Shown: positions 1 through 8,665 of the stretch, piece after piece
Numbering within the stretch: position 1 is the stretch's first letter
How the letters are laid out: each line of letters starts with the position of its first letter
NCBI GenBank assembly: GCA_902615835.1
Contig: CACMQL010000011.1
Span: forward strand, 1-49,353
DNA: 49,353 bases
Source of the DNA: an uncultured Verrucomicrobiota bacterium
GTDB lineage: Bacteria > Verrucomicrobiota > Verrucomicrobiia > Opitutales > Seribacteraceae
Direction of reading: 5' to 3'
Notes under the pieces: model-generated
Database searches by the model: none
Seen by the model: the letters and a program-made list of their open reading frames with translations, nothing else
Told to the model about the DNA's origin: nothing
Position numbers and translations under genes: made by a program

Positions 1-755
1 AGTTTGAAGATTATGGTTATTTCCTCCTCGCTGAACACTTCTTACCTCAAAATGGTATCCACTTCGATGTAGGTGCTAACTATGGCTTTCAAACTTTCGG
101 TTTATTTAATAGATTTTCAAACAAACAAATTAAGTATTATTTAATAGAACCTAATTTGGACTGTCACTATTGCCATAACAAAACTGCAGAAATTAATCCG
201 CAATTTGAAATAAAAAGCTGTAGAATAGGGCTTTCTTCATATGAAGGAGATGCACATTTTCAATATTGTAAGGAAAACTCAGGAGGAGGAAGTGTTTTTA
301 ATTCCTTAGAGTCTGCAAAAACCGATATTAATACAATAAATAAAGATTCTTATACAATTAAGTGTACTACATTGGACTCTTTCTTAGCAAAAAATAGTAT
401 TGATCGTGTAGATTTAATGAAAATTGATATAGAGGGTTCAGAGTTCGATCTATTAACCGGTGCAAAATCTTCACTTGAAAATGGAAAAGTAAAGGCTATG
501 TACATTGAAATAAATAGTAGTGCATTGAATGATCATAATAGATTTCCTTCTCAAATCTTTAAACTATTGGAAAAATATAATTATGAACTTTTTTATCCGC
601 ATGCAAATGGGAGGACTGAGACTGAAATGCTAATACTCAATGGGAAAAAACTATGTTTATCGAAATTGGATAAAGATGACATTATAAATGAATCGATTAA
701 TTCCTACACCCTTCTCGATATCCTAGCAATCCACACTAGCATAATTAAAAATTAA
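1..755 (+). CDS. FkbM family methyltransferase, 5'-truncated by window edge
   Basis: The reading frame is open from base 3, so the gene begins left of the window and about 250 residues are visible. An AdoMet-binding motif I (FDVGANYG) lies at visible residues 21-28. A second FkbM signature (MKIDIEGSEFDLL) lies near visible residue 137. FkbM proteins are AdoMet-dependent O-methyltransferases; in polysaccharide clusters they usually methylate sugar hydroxyls, which is the likely role here. An internal ATG at 156 is not the real start, because motif I lies upstream of it. The stop at 753-755 overlaps the likely beginning of the next gene. Codon use is AT-rich, like the next two genes. The family call is firm; the substrate is unknown. 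Confidence 0.85.
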   Translation, partial: FEDYGYFLLAEHFLPQNGIHFDVGANYGFQTFGLFNRFSNKQIKYYLIEPNLDCHYCHNKTAEINPQFEIKSCRIGLSSYEGDAHFQYCKENSGGGSVFNSLESAKTDINTINKDSYTIKCTTLDSFLAKNSIDRVDLMKIDIEGSEFDLLTGAKSSLENGKVKAMYIEINSSALNDHNRFPSQIFKLLEKYNYELFYPHANGRTETEMLILNGKKLCLSKLDKDDIINESINSYTLLDILAIHTSIIKN

Positions 756-1788
756 ATTTTTCATTCTAAGGAATAATGACCTTGGGGATGTGTTACTAGT
801 GACGCCCTTACTTCAAGGAATCCGAATGAATTATCCTAATTCATCCATACATGTAGGAGTTGGTAATTGGGCAAAAGAATTGCTTTATAATAATCCTGAT
901 GTCGACGAGATCGTTTCTTGCAATGCACCATGGCACAACAAGCAATTATGTAATTTCCCTGCAAATTCTATTAAAACATATCTTGCCAGCTTAAAATACA
1001 TAATGCTATCCGATGAAGTGAGTAATCTTAAAAAAAATAATTATACCCACGGCATTGACTATCTAGGAAGTCGACAGGGGGCCTGGTTGTTAAAAAGGAT
1101 TGGTATACAGAAAAGATACGGTGTTAGAGGATACGCAGGAGGTGATAATTGGTGTTCTAAATGCATTGATTTCAAAATCGATGATCATGTCTCAATGGCC
1201 GGTGTAAACTTCCTCGATATAATGGATGCAAAACCTAAATTGAAGGTAAATTTAAGACCACGAATTTTTCTAAACAAAAAAGAGATTGAATCTGCAGATA
1301 TTAATTGGGAGTTTTCCCAAAATCATTTAAATAAAATAGTGATTGCACCGGGTGCAGGCTTCACAGAAAAATCATGGGGAGATAATTCATTCTGCAAACT
1401 TGTTCGTATAATTTTGGATAAAACTAAAAATAAAATAGCCATCATTGGCACAACCAAAGATGCAAAACGAATAAATATATCACACTCAAGGTTAGTTAAC
1501 TTTTGTGGTCGTTTAACATTGAGAGAATCTGCTTCTATAGTTGCTAGATCTGATCTTGTAATATCCAATTCTTCTTTAGCAATGCATCTAGCCGGAGCAT
1601 TCACAGTTCCGTCCATCACCACACTCGGTCCATGCTACGACAGTGCGGATTTACATCATAAACAATGGGGATACCCTGAAAATATAATTCTTGGAAAAGA
1701 AGTGAGTGAAAATATCAAAAATATCTCTACAGTTAACGAGGTATACACTAAGGTTAAATCAATACTAGACATTAAAGATGTAACATGA
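751..1788 (+). CDS. GT9 heptosyltransferase-like glycosyltransferase with no normal start codon
   Basis: This GT-B enzyme resembles ADP-heptose:LPS heptosyltransferases (GT9). The C-terminal half has the family donor-site pattern: APGAGFTEKSWG, then NFCGRLTLRESA and VISNSSLAMHLAGA. The N-terminal GT9 motif reads ILRNNDLGDVLLVTPLLQ, but most of it lies upstream of the first usable start, a GTG at 790. The frame is open back to a stop at 742-744 and contains no ATG, GTG, TTG or CTG before 790. Only ATT codons at 751 and 763 are available. I place the start at ATT 751, overlapping the previous stop; a start at 790 would remove the conserved Asp of the L-G-D motif. A sequence error or a +1 shift from the upstream gene is also possible. 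The gene ends in an ATGA overlap with the next one. Confidence 0.8.
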   Translation: MKFFILRNNDLGDVLLVTPLLQGIRMNYPNSSIHVGVGNWAKELLYNNPDVDEIVSCNAPWHNKQLCNFPANSIKTYLASLKYIMLSDEVSNLKKNNYTHGIDYLGSRQGAWLLKRIGIQKRYGVRGYAGGDNWCSKCIDFKIDDHVSMAGVNFLDIMDAKPKLKVNLRPRIFLNKKEIESADINWEFSQNHLNKIVIAPGAGFTEKSWGDNSFCKLVRIILDKTKNKIAIIGTTKDAKRINISHSRLVNFCGRLTLRESASIVARSDLVISNSSLAMHLAGAFTVPSITTLGPCYDSADLHHKQWGYPENIILGKEVSENIKNISTVNEVYTKVKSILDIKDVT

Positions 1789-2810
1789 AAATATGCTTTA
1801 TATCTGGTCCTTATCAGCCCCAAAAATGCGGAATTTCTGACTACATTGAACTTCTGATCTCAGAATTTGAAAAAAATGGCATTAAATGTATTCACTCAAT
1901 TATAAATGAAAAAAACCCTATATCAAAAGTAGCTAACAATCTACCTGATGCGGATATTTATAGCGTTCAATTTGCTCCCTTTTTTTTTTCACCCACTGGG
2001 CTATCAGGAAAACCACTTCAAAAATTAGCAAAAATTCTTCGAAATCGTAAGCTACACATCAACTTTCATGAAATTTGGGTTGGTGCATACCCAAAAGCGA
2101 AATTGAAAGAAAAAATTCGGGGATGGTTTCAAAAAAATGAAATCAGATCTTTTATAAAAAAAAGTCAGCCAAAAATTGTCACTTGCTCAAACTCTGCTGC
2201 ACTAGATCGATTACAAAAAGAAAATATTGATGCTAAGTATCTTTATTTATGCGGCACAATTCCTTTTTCCCCCTGTAAAAATTTAAGTGCTTCTGATAAT
2301 CTAAATATTGCCTTTTTGGGAACTCTCTACGAAAACTTTCCTTATGAGAAGTTGGCGAATAAATTAAAAAGTATTTCAAGACACTTAAACATTCCTATTC
2401 GTTTAGAAATTATTGGCAGGCAAAGAGCAAATGGCGGGTTAAAAAAAATGCAAGCCACATTCAAAACCCTTGACTCCCATACAACTGTTCATGGTGAATT
2501 GAATAGAACTCAAATCTCTCGGAAGATTCAAAATTGTAAAATTGGAGTATCTACCACACCCTACGATATAGTTGGAAAAAGCAGTTCTACTGCCACCCTC
2601 TTTGAGCATAGAATCCCAATTATTATTTTTGACGATGGAGACACTCCAAAGGAAAAACTATTTGTAATGAAAGAATTTGAGAACCAGATATTCCTTCTAA
2701 ACGACAAACTGGTGACTGATCACATAATTAGATCAATTCAAAAACCTAGGATAAAACATTTTGACGGCGTTGCTTTCACCGCAAATGAGATGTTAAAATT
2801 GCTCTATTGA
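1785..2810 (+). CDS. GT-B (GT4-like) glycosyltransferase
   Basis: The 341-residue protein begins MKICFISGPYQPQKCGISDY, typical of GT-B glycosyltransferases that use nucleotide-sugar donors. A second Rossmann half starts near residue 173 (LNIAFLGTLYENFPYEKL) and includes LRLEIIGRQ-like and HGELNRTQISRKI segments. The usual E-x7-E motif is weak: the acceptor/donor region reads STATLFEHRIPIIIF. The family call is therefore fold-level rather than to a named enzyme. Its ATG overlaps the previous TGA by 4 bases (ATGA), which suggests translational coupling. A run of ten T bases at 1980-1989 encodes Phe codons and could be slippage-prone. The likely role is sugar addition to a surface glycan; donor and linkage are unknown. 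Confidence 0.75.
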   Translation: MKICFISGPYQPQKCGISDYIELLISEFEKNGIKCIHSIINEKNPISKVANNLPDADIYSVQFAPFFFSPTGLSGKPLQKLAKILRNRKLHINFHEIWVGAYPKAKLKEKIRGWFQKNEIRSFIKKSQPKIVTCSNSAALDRLQKENIDAKYLYLCGTIPFSPCKNLSASDNLNIAFLGTLYENFPYEKLANKLKSISRHLNIPIRLEIIGRQRANGGLKKMQATFKTLDSHTTVHGELNRTQISRKIQNCKIGVSTTPYDIVGKSSSTATLFEHRIPIIIFDDGDTPKEKLFVMKEFENQIFLLNDKLVTDHIIRSIQKPRIKHFDGVAFTANEMLKLLY

Positions 2811-3355
2811 GACCTAAAAAACAAGAAAGTAGATATCAAAGCCCATGGTCTTTGAAGACTCAACTTATTTTGTTAATTTGGAGGCTTACTTGGTTTCTCG
2901 CTTGTTCTTGGACTCCAAAATTTATGAATCCGTGGAGGTTAGTGATTTTAAAGATATTTGGGGCTACTATCTCAGGCGTGCCGTTTGTACAAAGCACTGT
3001 GAAAATTCAAATTCCTTGGCACTTAACCATGAAACATCGTGCTTGCCTAGGTAATCGGTCGAATGCTTATTCCCTTGGTAAGATAGTGATCCTAGAGGGG
3101 GCAACTGTCGCTCAAGAAGCGTATCTCTGCACTGGCACACATGATTTCAAAGACCCTAGTCTACAACTAATAACCAAGCCTATTACAATTGGAAAAAATT
3201 CTTTCATTGGAGCTCGGGCCATGATTCTTCCAGGAGTCAGTATTGGGGATCAGGCAATCGTCGGTGCAATGTCTGTCGTTTCCAAAGATGTGCCAGATCA
3301 TCATGTCGTAGCGGGTAATCCCGCCAAAAATATTGAAGAAAGATCTACAAGTTGA
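2807..3355 (+). CDS. WcaF-like hexapeptide-repeat O-acetyltransferase
   Basis: This 182-residue left-handed beta-helix acyltransferase resembles the colanic-acid acetyltransferase WcaF. Visible hallmarks are CTGTHDFKDPSL near residue 107 (catalytic His region) and imperfect hexapeptide repeats ITIGKNSFIGARAMILPGVS and IGDQAIVGAMSVV. The closing motif is HHVVAGNPAKNI, typical of acetyl-CoA-dependent LbH enzymes. The N-terminus has a hydrophobic, Trp-rich segment (LILLIWRLTWFLACSW), also usual for WcaF-type proteins. The start is TTG at 2807, overlapping the preceding TGA as TTGA. It probably acetylates a sugar of the surface polysaccharide; the acceptor is unknown. Confidence 0.85.
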   Translation: MRPKKQESRYQSPWSLKTQLILLIWRLTWFLACSWTPKFMNPWRLVILKIFGATISGVPFVQSTVKIQIPWHLTMKHRACLGNRSNAYSLGKIVILEGATVAQEAYLCTGTHDFKDPSLQLITKPITIGKNSFIGARAMILPGVSIGDQAIVGAMSVVSKDVPDHHVVAGNPAKNIEERSTS

Positions 3356-4338
3356 GCAAAGATATAACAAATAAAAAGATACTCATTACTGGAGGTCTAG
3401 GTTTCATTGGTTCCAACCTGACTCGCAGGTTGGTTGAGCGAGGAAACACCATCACGGTGGTGGATAGTTTGATTCCTGAATATGGAGGGAACCTCAGAAA
3501 CCTTCAAGACATCCAAGATAAGATTACAGTTAGCTTCTCCGATGTGCGTGATGTTCAAGCGATCAATAATTTGATCAAAGGGCATGATTACCTGTTCAAC
3601 TTAGCGGGTCAGACAAGTCATTTGGACTCAATGCACGACCCGATTACAGATTTGGACATCAATGCGAAAGCTCAACTATCTATTTTGGAGGCTTGCCGTA
3701 AATCCAATCCTGAAATTCGAGTTGTCTTTGCCAGCACCCGCCAGATTTATGGAAAGCCCAAGTACTTGCCCGTTAATGAAAAACATCCCCAGAATCCAGT
3801 TGATGTAAATGGAATCAATAAGATTGCTGGAGAACAGTACCATATTCTCTACCAAAAGGTATATGGCATTGCATCGTCCGTTCTCCGTCTAACCAATACT
3901 TACGGATCAAGGATGCGTATCAAAGATGCCAGGCAAACCTTTTTGGGCATTTGGATAAGAAACCTGCTCGAAGGAAAACCGATTCAGGTCTTTGGGGATG
4001 GAAAGCAGCGCAGGGACTACAACTATGTCGAGGATGTGCTGGATGCCTTGCTGATTGCAGCAACCGAGGAAAATGCCGTCGGCAAGGTCTATAATTTAGG
4101 AGCCCCCGACCCACTCAGTCTTGAGGACACGGCAAAGATTATGTGCCAGCAGATCGAAGGTGGTGATTATCAAATGATTCCTTTTCCTGAAGACAGAAAA
4201 GCGATCGATGTGGGAGATTTTATCTGCGATTACTCTACCTTTCGTGATCAATTTAGATGGGAACCCAAAGTAAGTTTTGAAGAAGGGATCCAACGGTCTT
4301 TGGAGTATTTCCGAAGCGAAATTGAACATTACATTTAG
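3352..4338 (+). CDS. NAD-dependent nucleotide-sugar epimerase/dehydratase (extended SDR) with Asn at the usual catalytic Tyr
   Basis: This 328-residue extended short-chain dehydrogenase/reductase has the NAD-binding motif TGGLGFIGSN at residues 13-22. It has VFASTRQIYG in the Ser/Thr catalytic strand, LRLTNTYGSRMRI, and a C-terminal QVFGDGKQRRDYNYVEDVLD block typical of UDP-glucose epimerase and dTDP-sugar enzymes. The usual YxxxK pair reads NGINK, so residue 153 is Asn where Tyr is expected and Lys157 is kept. I believe related proteins with the same DVNGINK motif exist, so this may be a subfamily trait. The start is TTG at 3352, overlapping the preceding stop. GC is visibly higher than in the genes to the left. 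With the aminotransferase next to it, it probably makes a 4-keto or epimerised sugar nucleotide. Confidence 0.85.
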   Translation: MSKDITNKKILITGGLGFIGSNLTRRLVERGNTITVVDSLIPEYGGNLRNLQDIQDKITVSFSDVRDVQAINNLIKGHDYLFNLAGQTSHLDSMHDPITDLDINAKAQLSILEACRKSNPEIRVVFASTRQIYGKPKYLPVNEKHPQNPVDVNGINKIAGEQYHILYQKVYGIASSVLRLTNTYGSRMRIKDARQTFLGIWIRNLLEGKPIQVFGDGKQRRDYNYVEDVLDALLIAATEENAVGKVYNLGAPDPLSLEDTAKIMCQQIEGGDYQMIPFPEDRKAIDVGDFICDYSTFRDQFRWEPKVSFEEGIQRSLEYFRSEIEHYI

Positions 4339-4347
4339 CCATTACCA

Positions 4348-5457
4348 ATGATACCCTTTGGTGACCCATCGGCTTCTTACCAAGTCCATAAGTCTGAAAT
4401 TGATCAAGCGATCAAGCGGGTACTCGATTCTGGGCGGTATGTACTAGGCAATGAAGTCGAAGAGTTTGAAAAGGAATTCGCATCGTTTCATGGCAAAGAT
4501 TTACATGCCATTGGAGTTGCCAATGGAACCGATGCCATAGCCCTTTGCCTCAGAGGAATTGGATTAGGGATTGGAGACGAGGTTATCACCCCGTCCCACA
4601 CTGCAGTAGCCACGGTTGCGGGGATTGAACAGGCAGGATGCACCCCGGTTTTTGCAGATATCGATCCGAAAACAAGATGCATTACACCCAAGTCAATTGA
4701 TGAGAGAGTGACTACCAAGACCCGTGCGATCATGCCGGTTCATATTTATGGGCAACCAGCTGAAATGCACAGTATCTTGGAGGTTGCCAAAGCCCATAAT
4801 TTATCGTTAATAGAGGATTGCTCGCAGGCTCATGGTGCTGAGATCCAGGGACAAAAAGTTGGCACCTTTGCAGACATGTCCGCTTACAGCTCTTATCCGA
4901 CTAAAAATCTGGGGGGTACGGGAGATGGTGGTGTGATTCTTTGCCGATCCAAAGAGTTTGCCGAAAAGATAAAATCTCTTCGACAGTACGGATGGAACGA
5001 AGCGAGAGAAAGTATCATACCTGGTTTTAATTCGAGACTTGATGAGCTTCAGGCAGCCATCTTACGGGTCAAGCTACAACACCTCGCTGATGACAATGCC
5101 AAACGCAGAGCAATCGCACTAAGCTACAATGAGGCTTTTAAAGATTTACCCATTACCTTACCCGTTTTAGCTAATACTGAGCTCCATGCAATGCATCTAT
5201 ATGTGATTGAATGTGATCGAAGAAATGAATTAATGGAATACCTGCGAAACAACCAAATTGGGGCAAGCCTGCATTATCCCTTGGCAGTACACCAACACAT
5301 CGCCTATGCCCAAAGAATCCGCGGAGGGGACAACCTGCCGGTTACTGATCTGTTCTATCAAAATAACCTTACCCTCCCGATGTACCCGGAACTATCGAAA
5401 GATTCGATCGAACATATTATTTCCATTGTTCAAAAGTGGTTCCGGGAAGAGAACTAA
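4348..5457 (+). CDS. DegT/DnrJ/EryC1/StrS family PLP-dependent sugar aminotransferase
   Basis: This 369-residue fold-type I PLP enzyme aminates keto-sugar nucleotides. The opening (IPFGDPSASYQVHKSEID) and the ANGTDAIALCL phosphate-binding stretch fit the family. HIYGQPAEM and EDCSQAHGAE provide the Asp that contacts the pyridine nitrogen. The Schiff-base lysine is predicted to be Lys186 in YPTKNLGGTGDGG. The FNSRLDELQAAIL motif near residue 228 is diagnostic for the DegT family. It starts at ATG 4348, ten bases after the epimerase, and probably uses that enzyme's product. The next gene begins immediately after its stop (TAAATG). Confidence 0.92.
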   Translation: MIPFGDPSASYQVHKSEIDQAIKRVLDSGRYVLGNEVEEFEKEFASFHGKDLHAIGVANGTDAIALCLRGIGLGIGDEVITPSHTAVATVAGIEQAGCTPVFADIDPKTRCITPKSIDERVTTKTRAIMPVHIYGQPAEMHSILEVAKAHNLSLIEDCSQAHGAEIQGQKVGTFADMSAYSSYPTKNLGGTGDGGVILCRSKEFAEKIKSLRQYGWNEARESIIPGFNSRLDELQAAILRVKLQHLADDNAKRRAIALSYNEAFKDLPITLPVLANTELHAMHLYVIECDRRNELMEYLRNNQIGASLHYPLAVHQHIAYAQRIRGGDNLPVTDLFYQNNLTLPMYPELSKDSIEHIISIVQKWFREEN

Positions 5458-6360
5458 ATGGAGGTAAAAGAGGATGGGAAAATTATTGTACAATCACTCA
5501 TTGGCAGCCTTCAATTACCCTTTTATCTTCGCTGCTTAAAATCACTCATTACATTTTGCAAAGAACGCATTGACCTCCAACTACACACGGATGGATCCCT
5601 CTCTCAAGAAGAAACAGATGTCATCCATTCCGAACTGGATGGAACGATGCTTACCATCACCGACTCATCTGAAAACACAAGCCGAGTATTGGATTACCTG
5701 CAAGGCAGACCAAACTGCCAAAAGGTTCGAAAGGATTCTATTTGGGGAATTGAGTTCTTTGATCCTATTTACGCATTTCCATATGAACCGATCAGTTTTT
5801 ATCTTGATGCCGATATTCTCTTTCTTCGCCCCTTCTCAGGATTATTTGACCGAAAGCAGGTAAAAAATGGAGCCATTTTCCTCAAGGATACTCAGTGGGA
5901 CGCCTATTCTTTTCGCCCTTGGCAAATGCTTGCAGGTAAAAAATGTCCACAAGTAGTTAAGGGGATCACCACAGGGTTAGTGTTTTGGGATAAAACGGCA
6001 ATCGACTGGGATTACCTAGAATGGTTTCTCGGCAAAAATCATCTTCACCAAATCCCTGAATGGATTATGCCAACCGCTCAGGCTGGACTAGCTAATCTAT
6101 GTGAGTCTAAAACCGTTTGCCCAAGACTGCTACCTAACCTATACCCTAATGCCAAAATTTATGAAGATACATTTGCGGTACACCTTATAGGCTCATACCG
6201 GAAGAATTGGATGGAAAAGCTCGATCCAAGAGATAACGAACATCTTAAAAATACTCGTCCAATAGCACCCCGCTTTGAAAAATGTGAAGATCAAAATATT
6301 TATGGCTACTCAATTAAACAAATGATAAGGTGGAAGAATACAAGGTTGAATCTTTGGTAG
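5458..6360 (+). CDS. Putative GT-A glycosyltransferase with a DAD motif
   Basis: I do not recognise a specific family for this 300-residue protein. The strongest feature is FYLDADILFLRPF near residue 120. This is a DxD metal/nucleotide-sugar motif in the context seen in GT8 and related GT-A transferases (aspartate pair, then a hydrophobic strand and Arg-Pro). Downstream are ITTGLVFWDKTAIDWDYLEWF and AVHLIGSYRKNW, which resemble GT-A acceptor-side elements. There is no signal peptide or membrane helix, so it is presumably cytoplasmic. Its ATG directly follows the previous stop, and the next gene directly follows its own stop, consistent with one transcript. Glycosyltransferase is a good guess; donor and acceptor are unknown. 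Confidence 0.65.
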   Translation: MEVKEDGKIIVQSLIGSLQLPFYLRCLKSLITFCKERIDLQLHTDGSLSQEETDVIHSELDGTMLTITDSSENTSRVLDYLQGRPNCQKVRKDSIWGIEFFDPIYAFPYEPISFYLDADILFLRPFSGLFDRKQVKNGAIFLKDTQWDAYSFRPWQMLAGKKCPQVVKGITTGLVFWDKTAIDWDYLEWFLGKNHLHQIPEWIMPTAQAGLANLCESKTVCPRLLPNLYPNAKIYEDTFAVHLIGSYRKNWMEKLDPRDNEHLKNTRPIAPRFEKCEDQNIYGYSIKQMIRWKNTRLNLW

Positions 6361-7455
6361 ATGGCTGATCTATCCAACCTCAAAATTCTGATGCTTGCTC
6401 CTTGTCTTGGCAAGTTTGGGGGAATTGAAACTTTTTGCCTGACCTTGATTGAAGATCTGATCCATAGGGGTGCATCGGTTTGTTTACTTAGAAAGAAAGT
6501 TACCGGGTTTATGGACGATGGATCGATCCAAAGAAACGAAAACGAAATCCGTTTATCCTGGTCAGAAGAAAAAAGGAAACTATTTACCAGCATAGCCGTA
6601 TCCCCAAAAGCTTCAGTAATCAAGAGTAAAATACGAGAATGTAACCTCGTTCATCTCCACAACCCCATGGTGGAAGGAGTATGGTATGCCAAAAAGTTTA
6701 GCAAACCCTGCGTAATGACCATATACAACTGGCGAAGAAAGGGTATTCATCCGAGACTTTTGGCGTGGAGGTGGGCAGTAACCCAAGCAGAAAGAAGGTG
6801 GTATATTTCCGAGTTTGTCTGGGATAGTTGGGAAAAAAAAAGGCGAGAAGGAAGTGCTCGCCTGCCTGTAATGTCCAGAATGCCCCAAGGTGAAACAATC
6901 CCCGACAAAAGAAAGGGATTTTTATTCATCGGAAGATGGGTACCCAACAAGGGAATTCGTATTTTGCTAGAAGCATACGCCAGACTAGGAGCGGACCCAC
7001 GAAAATGGCCGCTAACGATGATTGGAGACGGCCCCTTACGGGAAGAAGTTTTAAATACGATTCAAGTTAAGGGAATACAAGGTGTACAAGTGCCGGGGTT
7101 TGTCAGCGAATCTGAAAGGCACCGCTACACCCGCGAAGCAAAATGGATGGTGACACCTCCGCACACAAAAGAAGATTTAGGACTCACTCCGTTAGAAGCA
7201 AGGTCAGTTGGTGTTCCTTGTATTGCTTCCACTGATGGTGGAGTAAGAGAAACGGCCGGCAAGCATTCTTTATTTTGCGAACCGGGGGATGTCGAGTCCC
7301 TTATGAGTTGCCTAAAAGTTGCCGTCGAAATGAAAGATCATGAATATGCAAAGAAGGCAAATCTATCAAAAGAAGGACTATTCGATTATGTAAAGCCTTT
7401 AAAGGAATACTCAGAAAGTTACCAACAGCTTCTCAAACAAAATTTCTACAAGTGA
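6361..7455 (+). CDS. GT4 family glycosyltransferase
   Basis: This 364-residue retaining GT-B glycosyltransferase opens with an N-terminal domain (LKILMLAPCLGKFGGIETF) carrying the glycine-rich acceptor loop typical of GT4. The C-terminal domain has GFLFIGRWVPNKGIRILLEA, TMIGDGPLREEV and VQVPGFVSESE. The E-x7-E donor motif is at EDLGLTPLEARSVGVPCIAS. The ATG directly follows the previous TAG with no gap. A nine-A run at 6833-6841 lies within the gene. The next gene starts in a GTGA overlap. The family is clear; the sugar and linkage cannot be told from sequence. Confidence 0.88.
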   Translation: MADLSNLKILMLAPCLGKFGGIETFCLTLIEDLIHRGASVCLLRKKVTGFMDDGSIQRNENEIRLSWSEEKRKLFTSIAVSPKASVIKSKIRECNLVHLHNPMVEGVWYAKKFSKPCVMTIYNWRRKGIHPRLLAWRWAVTQAERRWYISEFVWDSWEKKRREGSARLPVMSRMPQGETIPDKRKGFLFIGRWVPNKGIRILLEAYARLGADPRKWPLTMIGDGPLREEVLNTIQVKGIQGVQVPGFVSESERHRYTREAKWMVTPPHTKEDLGLTPLEARSVGVPCIASTDGGVRETAGKHSLFCEPGDVESLMSCLKVAVEMKDHEYAKKANLSKEGLFDYVKPLKEYSESYQQLLKQNFYK

Positions 7456-8648
7456 AACCAAAGTTTTTAGTATCGCATCCAACAGGAAATAACTTTGTTC
7501 AGGCATTAGTAGAGGAGCTTTTGAAGCAAGCAAATCTTGAAAAACTTTTTACAACCATTGGCTTTGGCAATGACTCAGTTTTTCAAGCTTTAGGCAGAAG
7601 AGTTTATAATATTCCAAACAAATATATAGAAAGAAAAGTTTGGGGTGAATTATTTAGGTTAGCTAACCCGACGAAGGGAGACTACAAAACAAGAATATCT
7701 GCTAATGATAAAATGTATGAAAAGTTTGATAAGCATGTATCATTTAATCTGAATAAACATAAACCTGACATTGTTCACTCTTACGAAGACTGTTCATTCC
7801 AAACTTTTATTAAAGCAAGAGACCATGGCATAGTATGTTCTTATGAATTACCTATTGCTCATTGGATGACAACCAGAAGACTCCTCTCTGAAGAAGCCGA
7901 AAGATATCCAGATTGGGCAGAAACCATGGAAAACAAAAATGAGTCAGAAGAGAAATTGATCAGAAAAGAAAAAGAACTTGAATTATCAAATTGTATAACT
8001 TGTCCGAGTAATTTTGTATTAGAGTCAATTCCGCAAGAAATCAGACAAAAAAAAATTTGTTTGGTATCTCCATTTGGAAGCCCTGAAATTTTCAAACGCC
8101 CAGTCGTAAATAGCAAAGATAAAAAGAAAGTGTTGAAGATCCTTTTTGTTGGTTCGATGACTCAGAGAAAAGGATTAGCTGACATTTTTTCTGCTATGAA
8201 ATTACTCTCGGGATTACCAATAGAGCTCTCAATTCTAGGCAAACCTGCAATGCAAATGGAATTTTATCGAAAGAGGTTTGACTCCTTTAATTACTTTCAA
8301 CCCTGCTCAAATTTCAATGTAAGAAAAATAATGAGCTGGCATGATGCTCTTCTGATGCCATCCATTGTAGAAGGTAGAGCATTAGTGCAGCAAGAAGCTT
8401 TATCATGTGGAATGCCGATCATTACAACTTCTAATGCGGGAGGTGAAGATTTAATTGATGAAGGTAAAACCGGTTTCCTTATCCCCATTCGATCCCCAGA
8501 CAAAATAGCAGAAAAGATTTCACTATTGTTAGACAGTAAAATTAACAGACGGGATAGAATCAAAATTTGTCAAAAAAAAGCAGCAGAATATTCCTGGAAA
8601 GAATATGCTAGAAGAATTATTTCTTTATCATCGTCAATAAAAGAATAA
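7452..8648 (+). CDS. GT4 family glycosyltransferase
   Basis: This 398-residue GT-B protein has an atypical N-terminal domain (KPKFLVSHPTGNNFVQALVE) and a clear GT4 C-terminal domain. KILFVGSMTQRKGLADIFSA lies near residue 233, and the donor motif EGRALVQQEALSCGMPIITT is followed by GGEDLIDEGKTGFLIP. The start is GTG at 7452, overlapping the preceding TGA (GTGA). Composition becomes AT-rich again from here, in contrast to the four genes before it. A nine-A run at 8047-8055 is a possible slippage site. It probably adds one residue of the surface glycan. Confidence 0.85.
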   Translation: MKPKFLVSHPTGNNFVQALVEELLKQANLEKLFTTIGFGNDSVFQALGRRVYNIPNKYIERKVWGELFRLANPTKGDYKTRISANDKMYEKFDKHVSFNLNKHKPDIVHSYEDCSFQTFIKARDHGIVCSYELPIAHWMTTRRLLSEEAERYPDWAETMENKNESEEKLIRKEKELELSNCITCPSNFVLESIPQEIRQKKICLVSPFGSPEIFKRPVVNSKDKKKVLKILFVGSMTQRKGLADIFSAMKLLSGLPIELSILGKPAMQMEFYRKRFDSFNYFQPCSNFNVRKIMSWHDALLMPSIVEGRALVQQEALSCGMPIITTSNAGGEDLIDEGKTGFLIPIRSPDKIAEKISLLLDSKINRRDRIKICQKKAAEYSWKEYARRIISLSSSIKE

Positions 8649-8665
8649 AACTTCTCTTTTAATAA

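Noticed and set aside
2845-3054. 69-residue ORF overlapping the WcaF-like gene
   Set aside because: It is in another frame of a gene with clear acetyltransferase motifs, has no recognisable domain and no ribosome site.
3920-4114. Minus-strand ORF rich in Arg and Pro inside the epimerase gene
   Set aside because: It is an antisense shadow of the better-supported SDR gene, with composition typical of reverse-frame translation.
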